Assembly: GCA_041745515.1 (NCBI GenBank)
Contig: JBGTIU010000072.1
Location: forward strand, 1-34,339
Length of the DNA stretch: 34,339 nt
From: JAKFWF01 sp041745515
GTDB taxonomy: Bacteria; Pseudomonadota; Alphaproteobacteria; Rhizobiales; Hyphomicrobiaceae
Reading direction: 5' to 3'
The notes under the pieces are model-generated. The model was not told where the DNA came from. It did not search any database and saw only the letters and a list, made by a program, of their open reading frames with translations. Position 1 is the stretch's first letter. Every line of letters begins with the position of its first letter. Shown in pieces: positions 15,380-23,397 of this stretch. The translations under genes and the position numbers were made by a program.

Positions 15380-16449
15380 GTGTTCTGGCAAAGCTATCCG
15401 ACGCCAACTACCGAACAGAAGCCGGAGCTAGCCCGCGACAAATGGCGGCTCAAGGTGCGCGGCCCGTCTGTCGAACGACCGTTCGAAATTGGTTACGACG
15501 ATTTCTCAAGATGCCGTCGCGCACGATCATCGCAACGATGGAGTGTCATGGGAACGGCCGCACGCTGTTTTGGGAGCAAGGCGGCTTTACGGGACAGCAG
15601 GTCGGCGGCGGTAACTGGGGGTTGGGGGCTATCGGCCAGGCCGAGTGGCAATACGTCCCCATGAGCGAAATCTTCGCGCGATGCGGCGTAAAACCCGACG
15701 AAGTGCAAGTGCTGTTCTGGTCCGGCATGGATGGTCCCGATATCGGACGCCCGATGCCGATTTCGGACGTCACCTCGCGCGCTGATGACATCGGCGTTTG
15801 CTACGCAATGAACGGCAATCCGTTGACCCCGGATCACGGCGCGCCGGTTCGCATCGTGGTCCCCGGCTGGGGCGGGACGGCGTCCATCAAATGGGTCACC
15901 GAGATCCGTGTAACCAACAAGAGGGTGTGGACTCGAGTCAATACCAAGGGCGAGGCTTACATCGGACCGACCTTTGCCGCGCCCGAACACGGCCCCGATG
16001 ATGAGTACATGCCCGGCATTACCGCCGCCGACGTCAAAGGGCCGATGGTCACGTGGATGCCGCCGAAGTCCTTCATCACGGTGCCGCTCGTCATCGAGCA
16101 GTCGCCGTCCCTGCCCGCAAACTATCCGCTGAAGAAGGGCGAAGTACCGAAGCTCGCAGTCGGCCGGCAGACCATGCGAGGTTACGCCTGGGCACCGCAA
16201 CATGGCGTGAAACACGTGGAGTACCGCATCGATGGCGGGGCGTGGCAAATGGCGACACTGCGGCCGCCTAACCTCGGAAAATACACCTGGGTGCGTTTCG
16301 AATTTCCGTGGGACGCGATGGCGGGTCAACATGTGATCGAGACGCGCGCGACCGACAATTCCGGCGTGTTGCAGCCAGAGCAGATTCCCTTGAACTCGCT
16401 CGGCATGGCCAATTGGTCGATCCCGAAGTTCAAGATCCAGGTCGCCTGA
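15380..16449 (+). pseudogene. Sulfite-oxidase-family molybdoenzyme (SorA/SoxC-like), frameshifted and 5'-truncated
   Basis: Frame one (15380 to about 15505) reads ELARDKWRLKVRG and VERPFEIGYDDF, the start of the molybdopterin domain. The continuation KMPSRTIIATMECHGNGR lies in another frame; one extra base at the C/T run near 15502-15506 would join them as DDFLKMPS. The second frame then runs to 16449 with a good Moco domain (Cys of MECHGNGR is the Mo ligand) and the Mo-co dimerisation domain. A stop lies 12 bases upstream of 15380 and the expected N-terminus is missing. In intact relatives it oxidises sulfite in the periplasm and passes electrons to a cytochrome c such as the next gene. It is a pseudogene unless the missing base is a sequencing error, which would still leave the 5' end short. 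Confidence 0.75.
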
Positions 16450-16530
16450 TTGCTTCGATTTCGAAATCGTCCAGCGCCCTGCACAATTGTCTGCAGGGCA
16501 GCTCACGCTGTCGGCCGGAGACGGAGCCTG

Positions 16531-16923
16531 ATGATTTTCTTCGACCGAAGCATTGCGGCGGCGCTGCTTGCTGCATTTGCAGTAGCTTGCCTGCCTCTCA
16601 CGGCATCGGCAGGAGACAGTCCGCAGGTCATCCGAGGTGCTGCCATTTATCGGGAGACCTGCCAGCTTTGCCATGGCGCCGACGGTCAGCGTGGAGAGGG
16701 CACTCAGACGCCGATCTGGGGGGCAGGCGCGCAGCTCAGAAAATTCGAACACGGACAGGGGCTGTTCGAGTACATGCAATTCCTGATGCCGTTCGACAAC
16801 CCCAACAAGATCACCGAAGAGCAGAAGTGGGACGTGATCGCCTACCTACTCGTCAATCACGGTGCCATGGCCCGTAGCGGAACGATCGATCCGGGGCGAG
16901 CGTCTAGCATCGCAATCAAGTGA
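16531..16923 (+). CDS. Periplasmic monohaem cytochrome c
   Basis: A 130-residue protein with a signal peptide (AALLAAFAVACLPLTASA, cleavage before GDSPQ) and one haem-binding CQLCH motif (CxxCH), a later Met in the NPNKIT region (FLMPFDNPNKITEEQKWDVIAYLL) as probable sixth ligand. The position directly after the sulfite-oxidase-type gene identifies it as the likely SorB/SoxD-like electron acceptor. The start at ATG 16531 is the beginning of the signal peptide. It looks intact although its enzyme partner is broken. Confidence 0.88.
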   Translation: MIFFDRSIAAALLAAFAVACLPLTASAGDSPQVIRGAAIYRETCQLCHGADGQRGEGTQTPIWGAGAQLRKFEHGQGLFEYMQFLMPFDNPNKITEEQKWDVIAYLLVNHGAMARSGTIDPGRASSIAIK

Positions 16924-17161
16924 TCGTAGCAGGGGACTGGTCGCCTCGAATGGCCGACTGGGTCGGCTTGACCATCGCCCTTCGTTTTCCGACATCTGGG
17001 AGGCTGCGGAGGGTGTGCCAGAGCCTGTCGTCTCGATGAGCGCGGCCTTGCCGCCGCGGAACCCTCGATCATGCAAGTGATCACGGATCGAGTTGATCTT
17101 CTGATTGACGCTGCGTGACCTCGCACTCCAATGCACGGCTTGATATGGTCGCAAGCTAAAG

Positions 17162-18028
17162 GTGGATTATGAGTGGGCCCGGTGTCATCTGATGAGTGCA
17201 GTTGAAAGCGCCCGCATCTATTCCATTCGCAAGCCCGCCTTGGCGTTCCTGCTTGGAGTGGCTGTGGGGACGCTCGGCGGCCTGATCGGACTGGGTGGCG
17301 CGGAGTTTCGTCTCCCTCTGCTCATCTTGTTCTTCGAACTCTATGCCCATCGCGCCATCCGCATCAATCTGCTGATCAGCCTCGTCACGCTCGTCTTCGC
17401 GGCGGCCACGCGGCTCAGTTTCGCTGGGGCTACCGCCATTGGGTCGTACTGGCCCGAGATTGCGGCCATGATCGCGACCGGCGTGCTGGCCGCCTGGGTC
17501 GGCGCAGGCGCTTTGTCGCGCATTTCGAAAGAGCGAATGTCCTTGACCATAGCGGTCTTGCTCATCGCGATATCCGGCCTGCTGATCATTGAAACGATAT
17601 TTCAGGGCGCAACAGGCTTGCTGCTTCCGGAGAATCTTGGATTGCGAATCGCGGCCGCATTGGTCTTGGGATTGGTGATCGGGGCCGTCTCGAGCCTGCT
17701 TGGTGTCGCCGGAGGCGAATTCATCATCCCCGTGATGATTTTCCTGTTCGGCGCCGATATCAAGACCGCTGGCACTGCCAGCCTGCTGATCGCGATCCCG
17801 ATGGTGTTGACCGGAGTTGCGCGGCATTGGCTCCATGGGCGGTTCAGGTCGCGCTCAATGCTCCTGCTGCTTGCCGTTCCGATGAGCCTGGGCTCGGCTA
17901 TCGGTGCGATGCTCGGCGGCGCCCTTGCGGACGTGGCACCGGGCGAAGCGTTGCGTATTTTGCTGGCGGTGATCCTCGCCGTTTCGGCCGCAAAGCTCTG
18001 GCTCCAACCAGCCCATCGCAAAACCTGA
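17162..18028 (+). CDS. TauE/SafE-family membrane permease (sulfite exporter type)
   Basis: About 288 residues with eight likely membrane helices in two repeated halves; each half contains the family's glycine-rich signature (TLGGLIGLGGAEFRLPLL near residue 40 and SSLLGVAGGEFIIPVMI near residue 183). TauE/SafE proteins export sulfite, sulfoacetate or similar anions. The neighbouring sulfite oxidase/cytochrome pair fits sulfite. GTG 17162, with AAAGGTGG close by, or ATG 17192 (MSAVESARIYS) may be the start. It is separated from the cytochrome by 238 bases in which I see nothing, and lies just ahead of the ars genes. Confidence 0.9.
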   Translation: MDYEWARCHLMSAVESARIYSIRKPALAFLLGVAVGTLGGLIGLGGAEFRLPLLILFFELYAHRAIRINLLISLVTLVFAAATRLSFAGATAIGSYWPEIAAMIATGVLAAWVGAGALSRISKERMSLTIAVLLIAISGLLIIETIFQGATGLLLPENLGLRIAAALVLGLVIGAVSSLLGVAGGEFIIPVMIFLFGADIKTAGTASLLIAIPMVLTGVARHWLHGRFRSRSMLLLLAVPMSLGSAIGAMLGGALADVAPGEALRILLAVILAVSAAKLWLQPAHRKT

Positions 18029-18067
18029 CACTGAGTAAAACGTGCCCCCTCTTGAAAACTCACTTGC

Positions 18068-18090
18068 ATATTTCAAGGATTGTTGAATAT
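18068..18090 (+). promoter_or_regulatory. Probable ArsR operator upstream of arsR1
   Basis: An imperfect inverted repeat (ATATTTCAA, six bases, TTGAATAT) ends 6 bases before the arsR1 ATG. AT-rich dyads with CAA/TTG arms are typical for ArsR-type repressors, so this likely is the autoregulatory site of the first ars operon. Confidence 0.5.
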
Positions 18091-18096
18091 TAGGGT

Positions 18097-18450
18097 ATGG
18101 ACGAGACAGAGACTGTTGCAGCGCTGTCCGCTCTGGCGCACCGGCACCGACTGCGGATCTTCCGCCTGCTCGTGCGGGCAGGCCCATCTGGCGTGCCCGC
18201 TGGCGAGATTGCCACGGAGCTCGGGATCAGCCCGACCGGCTTGTCCTTTCATTTGAAAGAACTCGACCACGCCGCGCTTGTTACATCCACGCGCCACGGT
18301 CGCTTTGTGCGGTATGCGGTACGCGTCGAGGGCATGCGCCAATTGCTGACGTATCTCACCGAGGATTGCTGCCAGGGTCAGCCCGAACTCTGTGGGTCCG
18401 GCATCAAGCCGGCGCGCGCTGTCTGCTCGAGCAAAGGGAGATCCAGATGA
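18097..18450 (+). CDS. arsR: ArsR-family arsenic-responsive repressor 1
   Basis: A 117-residue winged-helix regulator. HTH: ALAHRHRLRIFRLLVRAG followed by VPAGEIATELGISPTGLSFH (recognition helix SPTGLSFHLKEL), wing in HGRFVRYAV. The classic ELCVCDL As(III) site is absent from helix 3; instead there are Cys91-Cys92 and Cys99 at the C-terminus, as in Rhizobium-type ArsRs. It starts the first ars unit; its stop codon overlaps arsC by 4 bp (ATGA). It should repress the unit and be released by arsenite. Confidence 0.9.
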   Translation: MDETETVAALSALAHRHRLRIFRLLVRAGPSGVPAGEIATELGISPTGLSFHLKELDHAALVTSTRHGRFVRYAVRVEGMRQLLTYLTEDCCQGQPELCGSGIKPARAVCSSKGRSR

Positions 18451-18971
18451 CGATTGAACGTCCGTTGAATGTGCTGTTTCTCTGCACCCACAACTCCGCT
18501 CGTTCGATCATTGCCGAGGCCGTGATAAACCGGCTGGGAGCGGGCAAGTTCAGAGGCTACAGCGCAGGCAGCGCACCGGGCGGAAAGGTCCACCCTCTTG
18601 CGATCCAGATGTTGCAAAAGCTCAACTATGATATCGACAAATTGAGATCCAAGTCGTGGCAGGAGTTTGCTCAGCCGAGTGCGCCGACGCTCGATTTCGT
18701 CTTCACCGTCTGCGACGCCGCCGCCAACGAGACTTGCCCGGTCTGGCCAGGTCAACCGATGAGCGCGCATTGGGGCTTGCCTGATCCATCGGCTGTGCAC
18801 GGGTCAACTGCCGAGTGCGCCTTGGCCTTCGCCGAGGTGCATCGCATGCTGTATCTGCGCATCGATACCTTCACCAACCTGCCCCTGGCTTCACTCGACA
18901 AACTCTCGCTGCAAAGGCGGCTGGAAGAGATCGGCAAGACCAAGACTGAAACAGCGCGTGAGAAGGCTTGA
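18447..18971 (+). CDS. arsC: Arsenate reductase, low-molecular-weight phosphatase type
   Basis: A 174-residue protein of the LMW-tyrosine-phosphatase/ArsC family. The anion-binding P-loop CTHNSAR (Cys13 to Arg19) is at the N-terminus as expected, and the WGLPDPS segment near residue 111 carries the conserved Asp-Pro. Such enzymes reduce arsenate to arsenite using thioredoxin, glutaredoxin or mycothiol, and additional cysteines are present in VCDAAANETCP. The chosen start overlaps the stop of arsR1 and precedes the conserved core; 4 bases follow before the aquaporin GTG. Confidence 0.9.
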   Translation: MTIERPLNVLFLCTHNSARSIIAEAVINRLGAGKFRGYSAGSAPGGKVHPLAIQMLQKLNYDIDKLRSKSWQEFAQPSAPTLDFVFTVCDAAANETCPVWPGQPMSAHWGLPDPSAVHGSTAECALAFAEVHRMLYLRIDTFTNLPLASLDKLSLQRRLEEIGKTKTETAREKA

Positions 18972-18974
18972 GCC

Positions 18975-19676
18975 GTGACGGCAGAGTATTCCAAAGCTCA
19001 GCGCATCAGTGCCGAATTCCTTGGCACCGCGTTCCTGCTTGCGACCGTGATCGGGTCCGGGATCATGGGCGCGCGCCTCTCGGGCGGAAACGACGCCCTG
19101 GCGTTGCTGGGCAATACGCTGCCGACCGGGGCTATCCTGGTCGTGTTGATCACGATGCTCGGTCCGATTTCAGGCGCCCATTTCAACCCCGTCGTGACCG
19201 GCGTGTTTTGCCTCCGGGGCGACATCGAGCCGAAGCTGGCATGGGGCTACGTGCTGGCGCAGGTCGGCGGCGGCGTCGCTGGTGTTTTTGCGGCGCATCT
19301 GATGTTCGATCTGCCGCTGCTTCAACTGTCAATCAAAGCCAGAAGCGGCGCTGGCCAATGGTTTGCCGAGTGTGTGGCGACGTTCGGTTTGGTGGTGACG
19401 ATCCTGGCCACGCTGAGAGCCAGGCCGGCCGCCGTACCCATGTCGGTCGGGCTCTACATAACGGCCGCATACTGGTTCACGGCGTCGACATCGTTTGCAA
19501 ATCCGGCCGTGACACTGGCCCGGGCATTTTCGGATTCGTTCGCTGGGATAAGGCTCGAAGACGTCCTGCCATTCGTGATTGCACAGATTGTCGGCGCGCT
19601 CTGCGCTTCGGCGGTGTGCCGTTGGCTGCTTGCCAAGCCGGCCCACATCGATGATGCGGCAGCGTTAGCGCGATGA
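18975..19676 (+). CDS. aqpS: Aquaglyceroporin of the AqpS type (arsenite channel)
   Basis: A 233-residue major intrinsic protein with six helices and two half-helix loops: the first signature is HFNPVV (Asn71-Pro-Val instead of NPA), the second FANPAVTLAR (Asn176-Pro-Ala). Located directly after arsC (GTG at 18975, three bases from the stop), it matches the Sinorhizobium meliloti arrangement, in which arsenite formed by ArsC leaves through AqpS downhill. There is no ArsB or ACR3 gene in this window, so the channel substitutes for the pump in this unit. Confidence 0.88.
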   Translation: MTAEYSKAQRISAEFLGTAFLLATVIGSGIMGARLSGGNDALALLGNTLPTGAILVVLITMLGPISGAHFNPVVTGVFCLRGDIEPKLAWGYVLAQVGGGVAGVFAAHLMFDLPLLQLSIKARSGAGQWFAECVATFGLVVTILATLRARPAAVPMSVGLYITAAYWFTASTSFANPAVTLARAFSDSFAGIRLEDVLPFVIAQIVGALCASAVCRWLLAKPAHIDDAAALAR

Positions 19677-19730
19677 CCATCACGATCCATCCCATTCCGG
19701 AGCATGGTGTGTCGCCGGAACGCATGCACC

Positions 19731-19759
19731 TTGATGCTGGAAGCCGATAATTCGATAAT
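19731..19759 (+). promoter_or_regulatory. Candidate sigma-70 promoter of the second ars unit
   Basis: TTGATG (19731-19736) and GATAAT (19754-19759) are spaced by exactly 17 bases, about 50 bases upstream of arsR2. The AT-rich stretch around the -10 (CGATAATACTAGAAATAC) may also hold the ArsR2 operator. Read by eye. Confidence 0.45.
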
Positions 19760-19807
19760 ACTAGAAATACAATTGACAAATGAGTCGTGCCACGTTACGT
19801 GTGCCGA

Positions 19808-20131
19808 ATGAAACTCGATGATGCAGCTGACCGCCTCGAAGCCCTGGGGAACCCGACGCGGCTCAAAATCTTTCGTGCGTTGGTTCGCGCGGGCGGCAAC
19901 GGTCTGCCGGTCGGCAAGCTGCAGATGAAGCTCGACATCGCTCCCTCGACGCTGTCGCATCACCTGAAGTCGATGTTGATCGTCGGTCTGATCGCGCAGG
20001 AGCGGCAGTCGACCACGCTCATCTGTCGGGCCAACTACGACGTGATGCGATCTCTGCTCGATTTCCTCGTGGAGGAGTGCTGCATCGAGTCAACCGGTGA
20101 GCGCGGCGAGTCAAAGTCCAATGCCGCCTGA
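19808..20131 (+). CDS. arsR: ArsR-family arsenic-responsive repressor 2
   Basis: A 107-residue winged-helix protein, paralogous to ArsR1. It has ALGNPTRLKIFRALVRAGG, the recognition helix IAPSTLSHHLKSM, and Cys91-Cys92 near the C-terminus (VEECCIES), at the same index as in ArsR1. Start is ATG 19808 (MKLDDAADR); GTG 19787 would give seven more residues. It heads the second unit and should control arsO and the MFS gene, with its own promoter rather than sharing that of ArsR1. Confidence 0.9.
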   Translation: MKLDDAADRLEALGNPTRLKIFRALVRAGGNGLPVGKLQMKLDIAPSTLSHHLKSMLIVGLIAQERQSTTLICRANYDVMRSLLDFLVEECCIESTGERGESKSNAA

Positions 20132-20173
20132 ACTTTTGCTCTTATATTCGAACCTACCAGAAAGACCGCACCA

Positions 20174-21613
20174 ATGACGACCACAGACTCCAAGTCCATC
20201 GCCATCATCGGGGCAGGCCCGGTTGGATTGGCCGCCGCCGCTCACGCCTTGGAACGGGGCCTCAATCCCGTCGTGCTGGAGGCTGGACCCGAGATCGGCC
20301 ATGCCGTCCGTCAGTGGGGACACGTGCGCATGTTCTCGCCCTGGGAATACAACATCGACAAGGCAGCCGAACGATTGCTGACTGCGTCGGGATGGAACTC
20401 GCCGGAGCCCACGGAGTATCCGAACGGCGCCGAGCTGGTGGATGGCTACCTGGCGCCACTCGCAACACGCACCGTGCTCAGGGATCACATCCATACTTCA
20501 GCCAAGGTAACGGCGATCAGCCGGGTTGGGTTCGACAAGGTCAAGACCAAGGGTCGCGAGACCGCTCCCTTCGAGGTCCGCTACCAGAACGGTGCTGGTC
20601 CGCAGACATTGCGCGCGGACGCAGTGATCGATGCGTCGGGGACCTGGAGCGCACCGAATGCCGCTGGAGCCAATGGTCTGGAGGCGGTTGGTGAGAACAA
20701 CCTGACATCGCATGTTGCTTACGCGATGCCCGATGTGCTTGGGGCCGCGCGTCACGGCTATGCCGGCAAGACGGTCGCTGTACTCGGTGCCGGCCACTCG
20801 GCGATCGGCACGCTGATCGATCTCGCGCAACTGAAAGATCAAGTGCCTGGGACCAGGGTCATCTGGCTGATGCGGGGCGATGATCCAAAAAAAGCGTTCG
20901 GTGGCGGCGCCGACGACAGGCTGTCGGCGCGCGGCGAACTGGGTCTGGCATTTGGCCGCCTCGTCCGCGCGGGTCAAATCAACGTCGAGTCGGGATTCAG
21001 CGTTTCTCACCTCAATGAGAGCAACGGCAAGCTCCGGATCGGAGCGGGGTCGGCGCGCGACGGCCGCTACGTTATCGTCGACGAGCTGATCGTCTCGACG
21101 GGCTTCCGGCCCGATCTCTCGTTCCTGCGCGAATTGCGTATTTCGCTCGATCCGGCACTCGAATGCCCGCCGATGCTGGCGCCGCTGATCGATCCCAACG
21201 AGCACAGCTGCGGGACGGTGCGCCCGCACGGTGCGCGCGAGCTCGGACAACCCGAGCCCGGTTTCTACTTTGCCGGCATGAAATCCTATGGCCGTGCTCC
21301 GACCTTCCTCGCGCTCACCGGCTATGAGCAAGTCCGTTCCATCGTCGCGGAGATCGCCGGCGACCACGAGGCGGCGGCCCGCGTTGAGTTGGTGCTGCCG
21401 GAAACGGGAGTGTGCAACCGACCAGATTTATCCGACGCAGGAAATGAAGCTGGCTGCTGCGGCGGACCCGCGCCGAACGGTATCGACGCCTGTTGCATCG
21501 AGGATGCGAATGCGAAGGCCGCGGGGGCGCCGGGATGCGGATGCGCGGAGCCGACTAAGACGACCGTCGCAACGTCAGCAACGGCCGTGTCAAAATCGTC
21601 CTGTTGCGGCTGA
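20174..21613 (+). CDS. arsO: ArsO-like flavin-dependent monooxygenase/oxidoreductase with Cys-rich tail
   Basis: A 479-residue flavoprotein. FAD-binding GxGxxG in IAIIGAGPVGLAAAAHA at the N-terminus, a NAD(P)H-binding motif VAVLGAGHSAIGTLID near residue 200, and ATG-like motif STGFRPDLSF. This is the pattern of ArsO, a putative flavin monooxygenase found in ars operons. The last 66 residues are unusual: nine cysteines (414, 428, 429, 440, 441, 455, 457, 477, 478), including three CC pairs and one CxC, separated by flexible sequence. That tail may bind As(III) or another soft metal. It is 42 bp after arsR2 and 37 bp before the MFS gene. Confidence 0.82.
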   Translation: MTTTDSKSIAIIGAGPVGLAAAAHALERGLNPVVLEAGPEIGHAVRQWGHVRMFSPWEYNIDKAAERLLTASGWNSPEPTEYPNGAELVDGYLAPLATRTVLRDHIHTSAKVTAISRVGFDKVKTKGRETAPFEVRYQNGAGPQTLRADAVIDASGTWSAPNAAGANGLEAVGENNLTSHVAYAMPDVLGAARHGYAGKTVAVLGAGHSAIGTLIDLAQLKDQVPGTRVIWLMRGDDPKKAFGGGADDRLSARGELGLAFGRLVRAGQINVESGFSVSHLNESNGKLRIGAGSARDGRYVIVDELIVSTGFRPDLSFLRELRISLDPALECPPMLAPLIDPNEHSCGTVRPHGARELGQPEPGFYFAGMKSYGRAPTFLALTGYEQVRSIVAEIAGDHEAAARVELVLPETGVCNRPDLSDAGNEAGCCGGPAPNGIDACCIEDANAKAAGAPGCGCAEPTKTTVATSATAVSKSSCCG

Positions 21614-21650
21614 CCTCACCAGGGCCGCTTGCGGCTCAACGAGAGCGCTG

Positions 21651-22874
21651 ATGACAACCAGAGCAAACAGTTCGCACGGATTGCACGGGCTCGTTGTTGC
21701 AACAGCTGCACTGATCGGCGTGTTCATGACCACGCCTGGTCAGACCGTTGGCGTAGCGCCTTTCATCGATCTCATCGGGGCTGATCTTGGTCTCGGTCGC
21801 GCGCAGGTGCTGATGCTGTATAGTGTCGGTACATTGCTCGGCATTCTCCCGGCGCCACTGGTCGGCCGCTTGATTGACCGGTTCGGACCAAGACGCGTGA
21901 TCGTTCCGATTGCGCTCGCATTGAGCGCCGCATGCATTGCCGTCAGCGTTGCCCAAGGATCTTGGTCGCTGGCAATCGCGTTCATAGTGCTGCGGGGCGT
22001 TGCGATCGGCGGTTTGAGCCTCGTCAGCTTTCATATGCTCAATCTCTGGTTCGATCGTTTGCGAGGTCGCGTCACGGCGTTCGCGATGATGGGTTTGGCG
22101 CTGGGCGGGCTTGTCTTTCCACAGGCAGCGGAAGTCCTGATCCAGAGCCACGGTTGGCGGGCGGCCTACGGGGCATTTGCGGTCGCAACATTAATCATCC
22201 TGGTGCCGGTTGGATTGTTTCTGTTTCGTGATCGACCGGGGGAGGCTGGCGCCGCGCAGGATTTCGGTTGGACCGCGACGGGTGCAACCAGATCGCGGGC
22301 AGCGGACTTGACGCTACAGGACAGCGCCCGGACGGCGGTATTCTGGTATCTGCTGACGATCGCCTGCCTGGTGAACGCCGTTGGGACAGCCCTCCTCCTC
22401 GACCACATGCGGTTGCTGGACGCCGCCGGATTGGGCCGCGCCGCGGCAGTCACCCTGCTGGGAGCCGTGACGACGGCGCAAGCACTCGCCACACTCGGTG
22501 GCGGGGCGCTCATCGATAGGTTTAGCGCGCGCCGGATCGGCTTTCTCGGCTTGTCCGTGCTCGTTGTCACAGTGGTTTGTGCGATGGCGGGGCCGAAACT
22601 GGGCAACGGCCTCGTGTATGCGGTTGCGCTCGGCGCAATGATTGGCCTGCTTCAGCTCGTGCAGTCCGCAGGCCTCGCCGAAGCGTTCGGCACCGGGCAT
22701 TTGGGTAGGATTCGCGGCGTTGCGTCTGTCATCGGTGTAGCTGGGGCTGCGGCAGGGCCGCTGCCGTTCATCTGGTCGCCTGAAGCAGCGTATTGGATCT
22801 TTCTCACGGTGGCGGGCGTGGCAGCGATGCTCGGCATCATGGCTAAGCCTGCTGCGGATGCGTCGCAGGTCTGA
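21651..22874 (+). CDS. MFS transporter, candidate arsenical exporter
   Basis: A 407-residue major-facilitator protein with 12 predicted helices. The loop 2-3 motif A appears as GRLIDRFGPRRV (near residue 60) and as GGALIDRFSARRIGF in the second half. Placement after arsR2 and arsO makes it a likely exporter of arsenite or an arsenical product; ArsK-type MFS arsenite pumps occur in related bacteria, but I cannot distinguish ArsK, ArsJ or a different one from the sequence alone. ATG 21651 is chosen because the hydrophobic core begins here and the longer frame would overlap arsO's Cys tail. Confidence 0.85.
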   Translation: MTTRANSSHGLHGLVVATAALIGVFMTTPGQTVGVAPFIDLIGADLGLGRAQVLMLYSVGTLLGILPAPLVGRLIDRFGPRRVIVPIALALSAACIAVSVAQGSWSLAIAFIVLRGVAIGGLSLVSFHMLNLWFDRLRGRVTAFAMMGLALGGLVFPQAAEVLIQSHGWRAAYGAFAVATLIILVPVGLFLFRDRPGEAGAAQDFGWTATGATRSRAADLTLQDSARTAVFWYLLTIACLVNAVGTALLLDHMRLLDAAGLGRAAAVTLLGAVTTAQALATLGGGALIDRFSARRIGFLGLSVLVVTVVCAMAGPKLGNGLVYAVALGAMIGLLQLVQSAGLAEAFGTGHLGRIRGVASVIGVAGAAAGPLPFIWSPEAAYWIFLTVAGVAAMLGIMAKPAADASQV

Positions 22875-22906
22875 GAATCCTAGCCGGCTCCTGCCGTGGA
22901 TGTCGG
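22871..22906. repeat. Degenerate direct repeat, copy 1
   Basis: Starts CTGAGAATCC at the end of the MFS gene. It matches the copy at 23054-23089 at 31 of 36 positions. Copy 1 includes the MFS stop codon. Confidence 0.55.
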
Positions 22907-23397
22907 ACAGTCGTGCTATGCCGTCGCGTTCAGGGATGGACGCGGCTGGGCGACTGCCTGTTCCAAGTAGCCCGTGACTTTGACCCAACTGCGATGCAAT
23001 CGGCAGCGTGACTATACAGCAAGCGAGGCTAGGCGCGCGGTCGCGACGCATGACTGAGAATCCAAGCCAGTTCCTGCCTTGGAGGTCGGCCGCGTGCTCG
23101 TGATATCGTGCGGATTATGCATCGCTGAATGTGTCGCGCTTCTATTGGTGCGAACAACCAAAGCGCCTGCGCGATCTTGATGTCGTAGCGTGCGGCAATG
23201 GCCATTTTCGGTTCCAGCGGCCAAATGAGCCGTCAGCGAGTTCGGCACGGTCGCATCTGACGCGACATGCGCCTGTGGCGTGACTTATGACACCGACGCG
23301 CATAATGTGGCGAACGAATGCCAATTAATCTGTTTACGTTTCTTGGGCATATCATGGGCGCGATGTTCTTCTTGAATCGTTAACCCGTTGATTTAAT
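22907..23397. other. Intergenic region, no gene recognised, holds second repeat copy
   Basis: About 490 bases between the MFS gene and tRNA-Pro. The open frames here have no starts or family features that I trust. The second copy of a 36-base repeat is at 23054-23089. The sequence immediately before the tRNA is AT-richer (taattt-type) as expected around a tRNA end. Confidence 0.45.
23054..23089. repeat. Degenerate direct repeat, copy 2
   Basis: Starts CTGAGAATCC and ends GGAGGTCGG; 31 of 36 bases agree with the copy at 22871-22906, 183 bases apart. Probably the result of a small duplication. Confidence 0.55.

Larger units (their letters stand above)
13664..22874. mobile_element. Candidate integrated island carrying sulfite-related and arsenic genes (right limit unknown)
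   Basis: The tRNA-His scar at 13664-13709 marks one end. The tRNA orientation puts the chromosome below 13664 and the element above it. It includes a tyrosine integrase, a decayed sulfite oxidase gene and a full arsenic resistance region, typical cargo. No second copy of the tRNA-His 3' end was found in this window, so the element may extend further or may have lost its end; 22874 is only the end of the last likely cargo gene. Confidence 0.4.

Noticed and set aside
15493..16779. A 428-codon open frame on the minus strand opposite the sulfite-oxidase pseudogene
   Set aside because: It has no family features and runs exactly antisense to the Mo-co domain and the cytochrome; high GC content produces such shadows.
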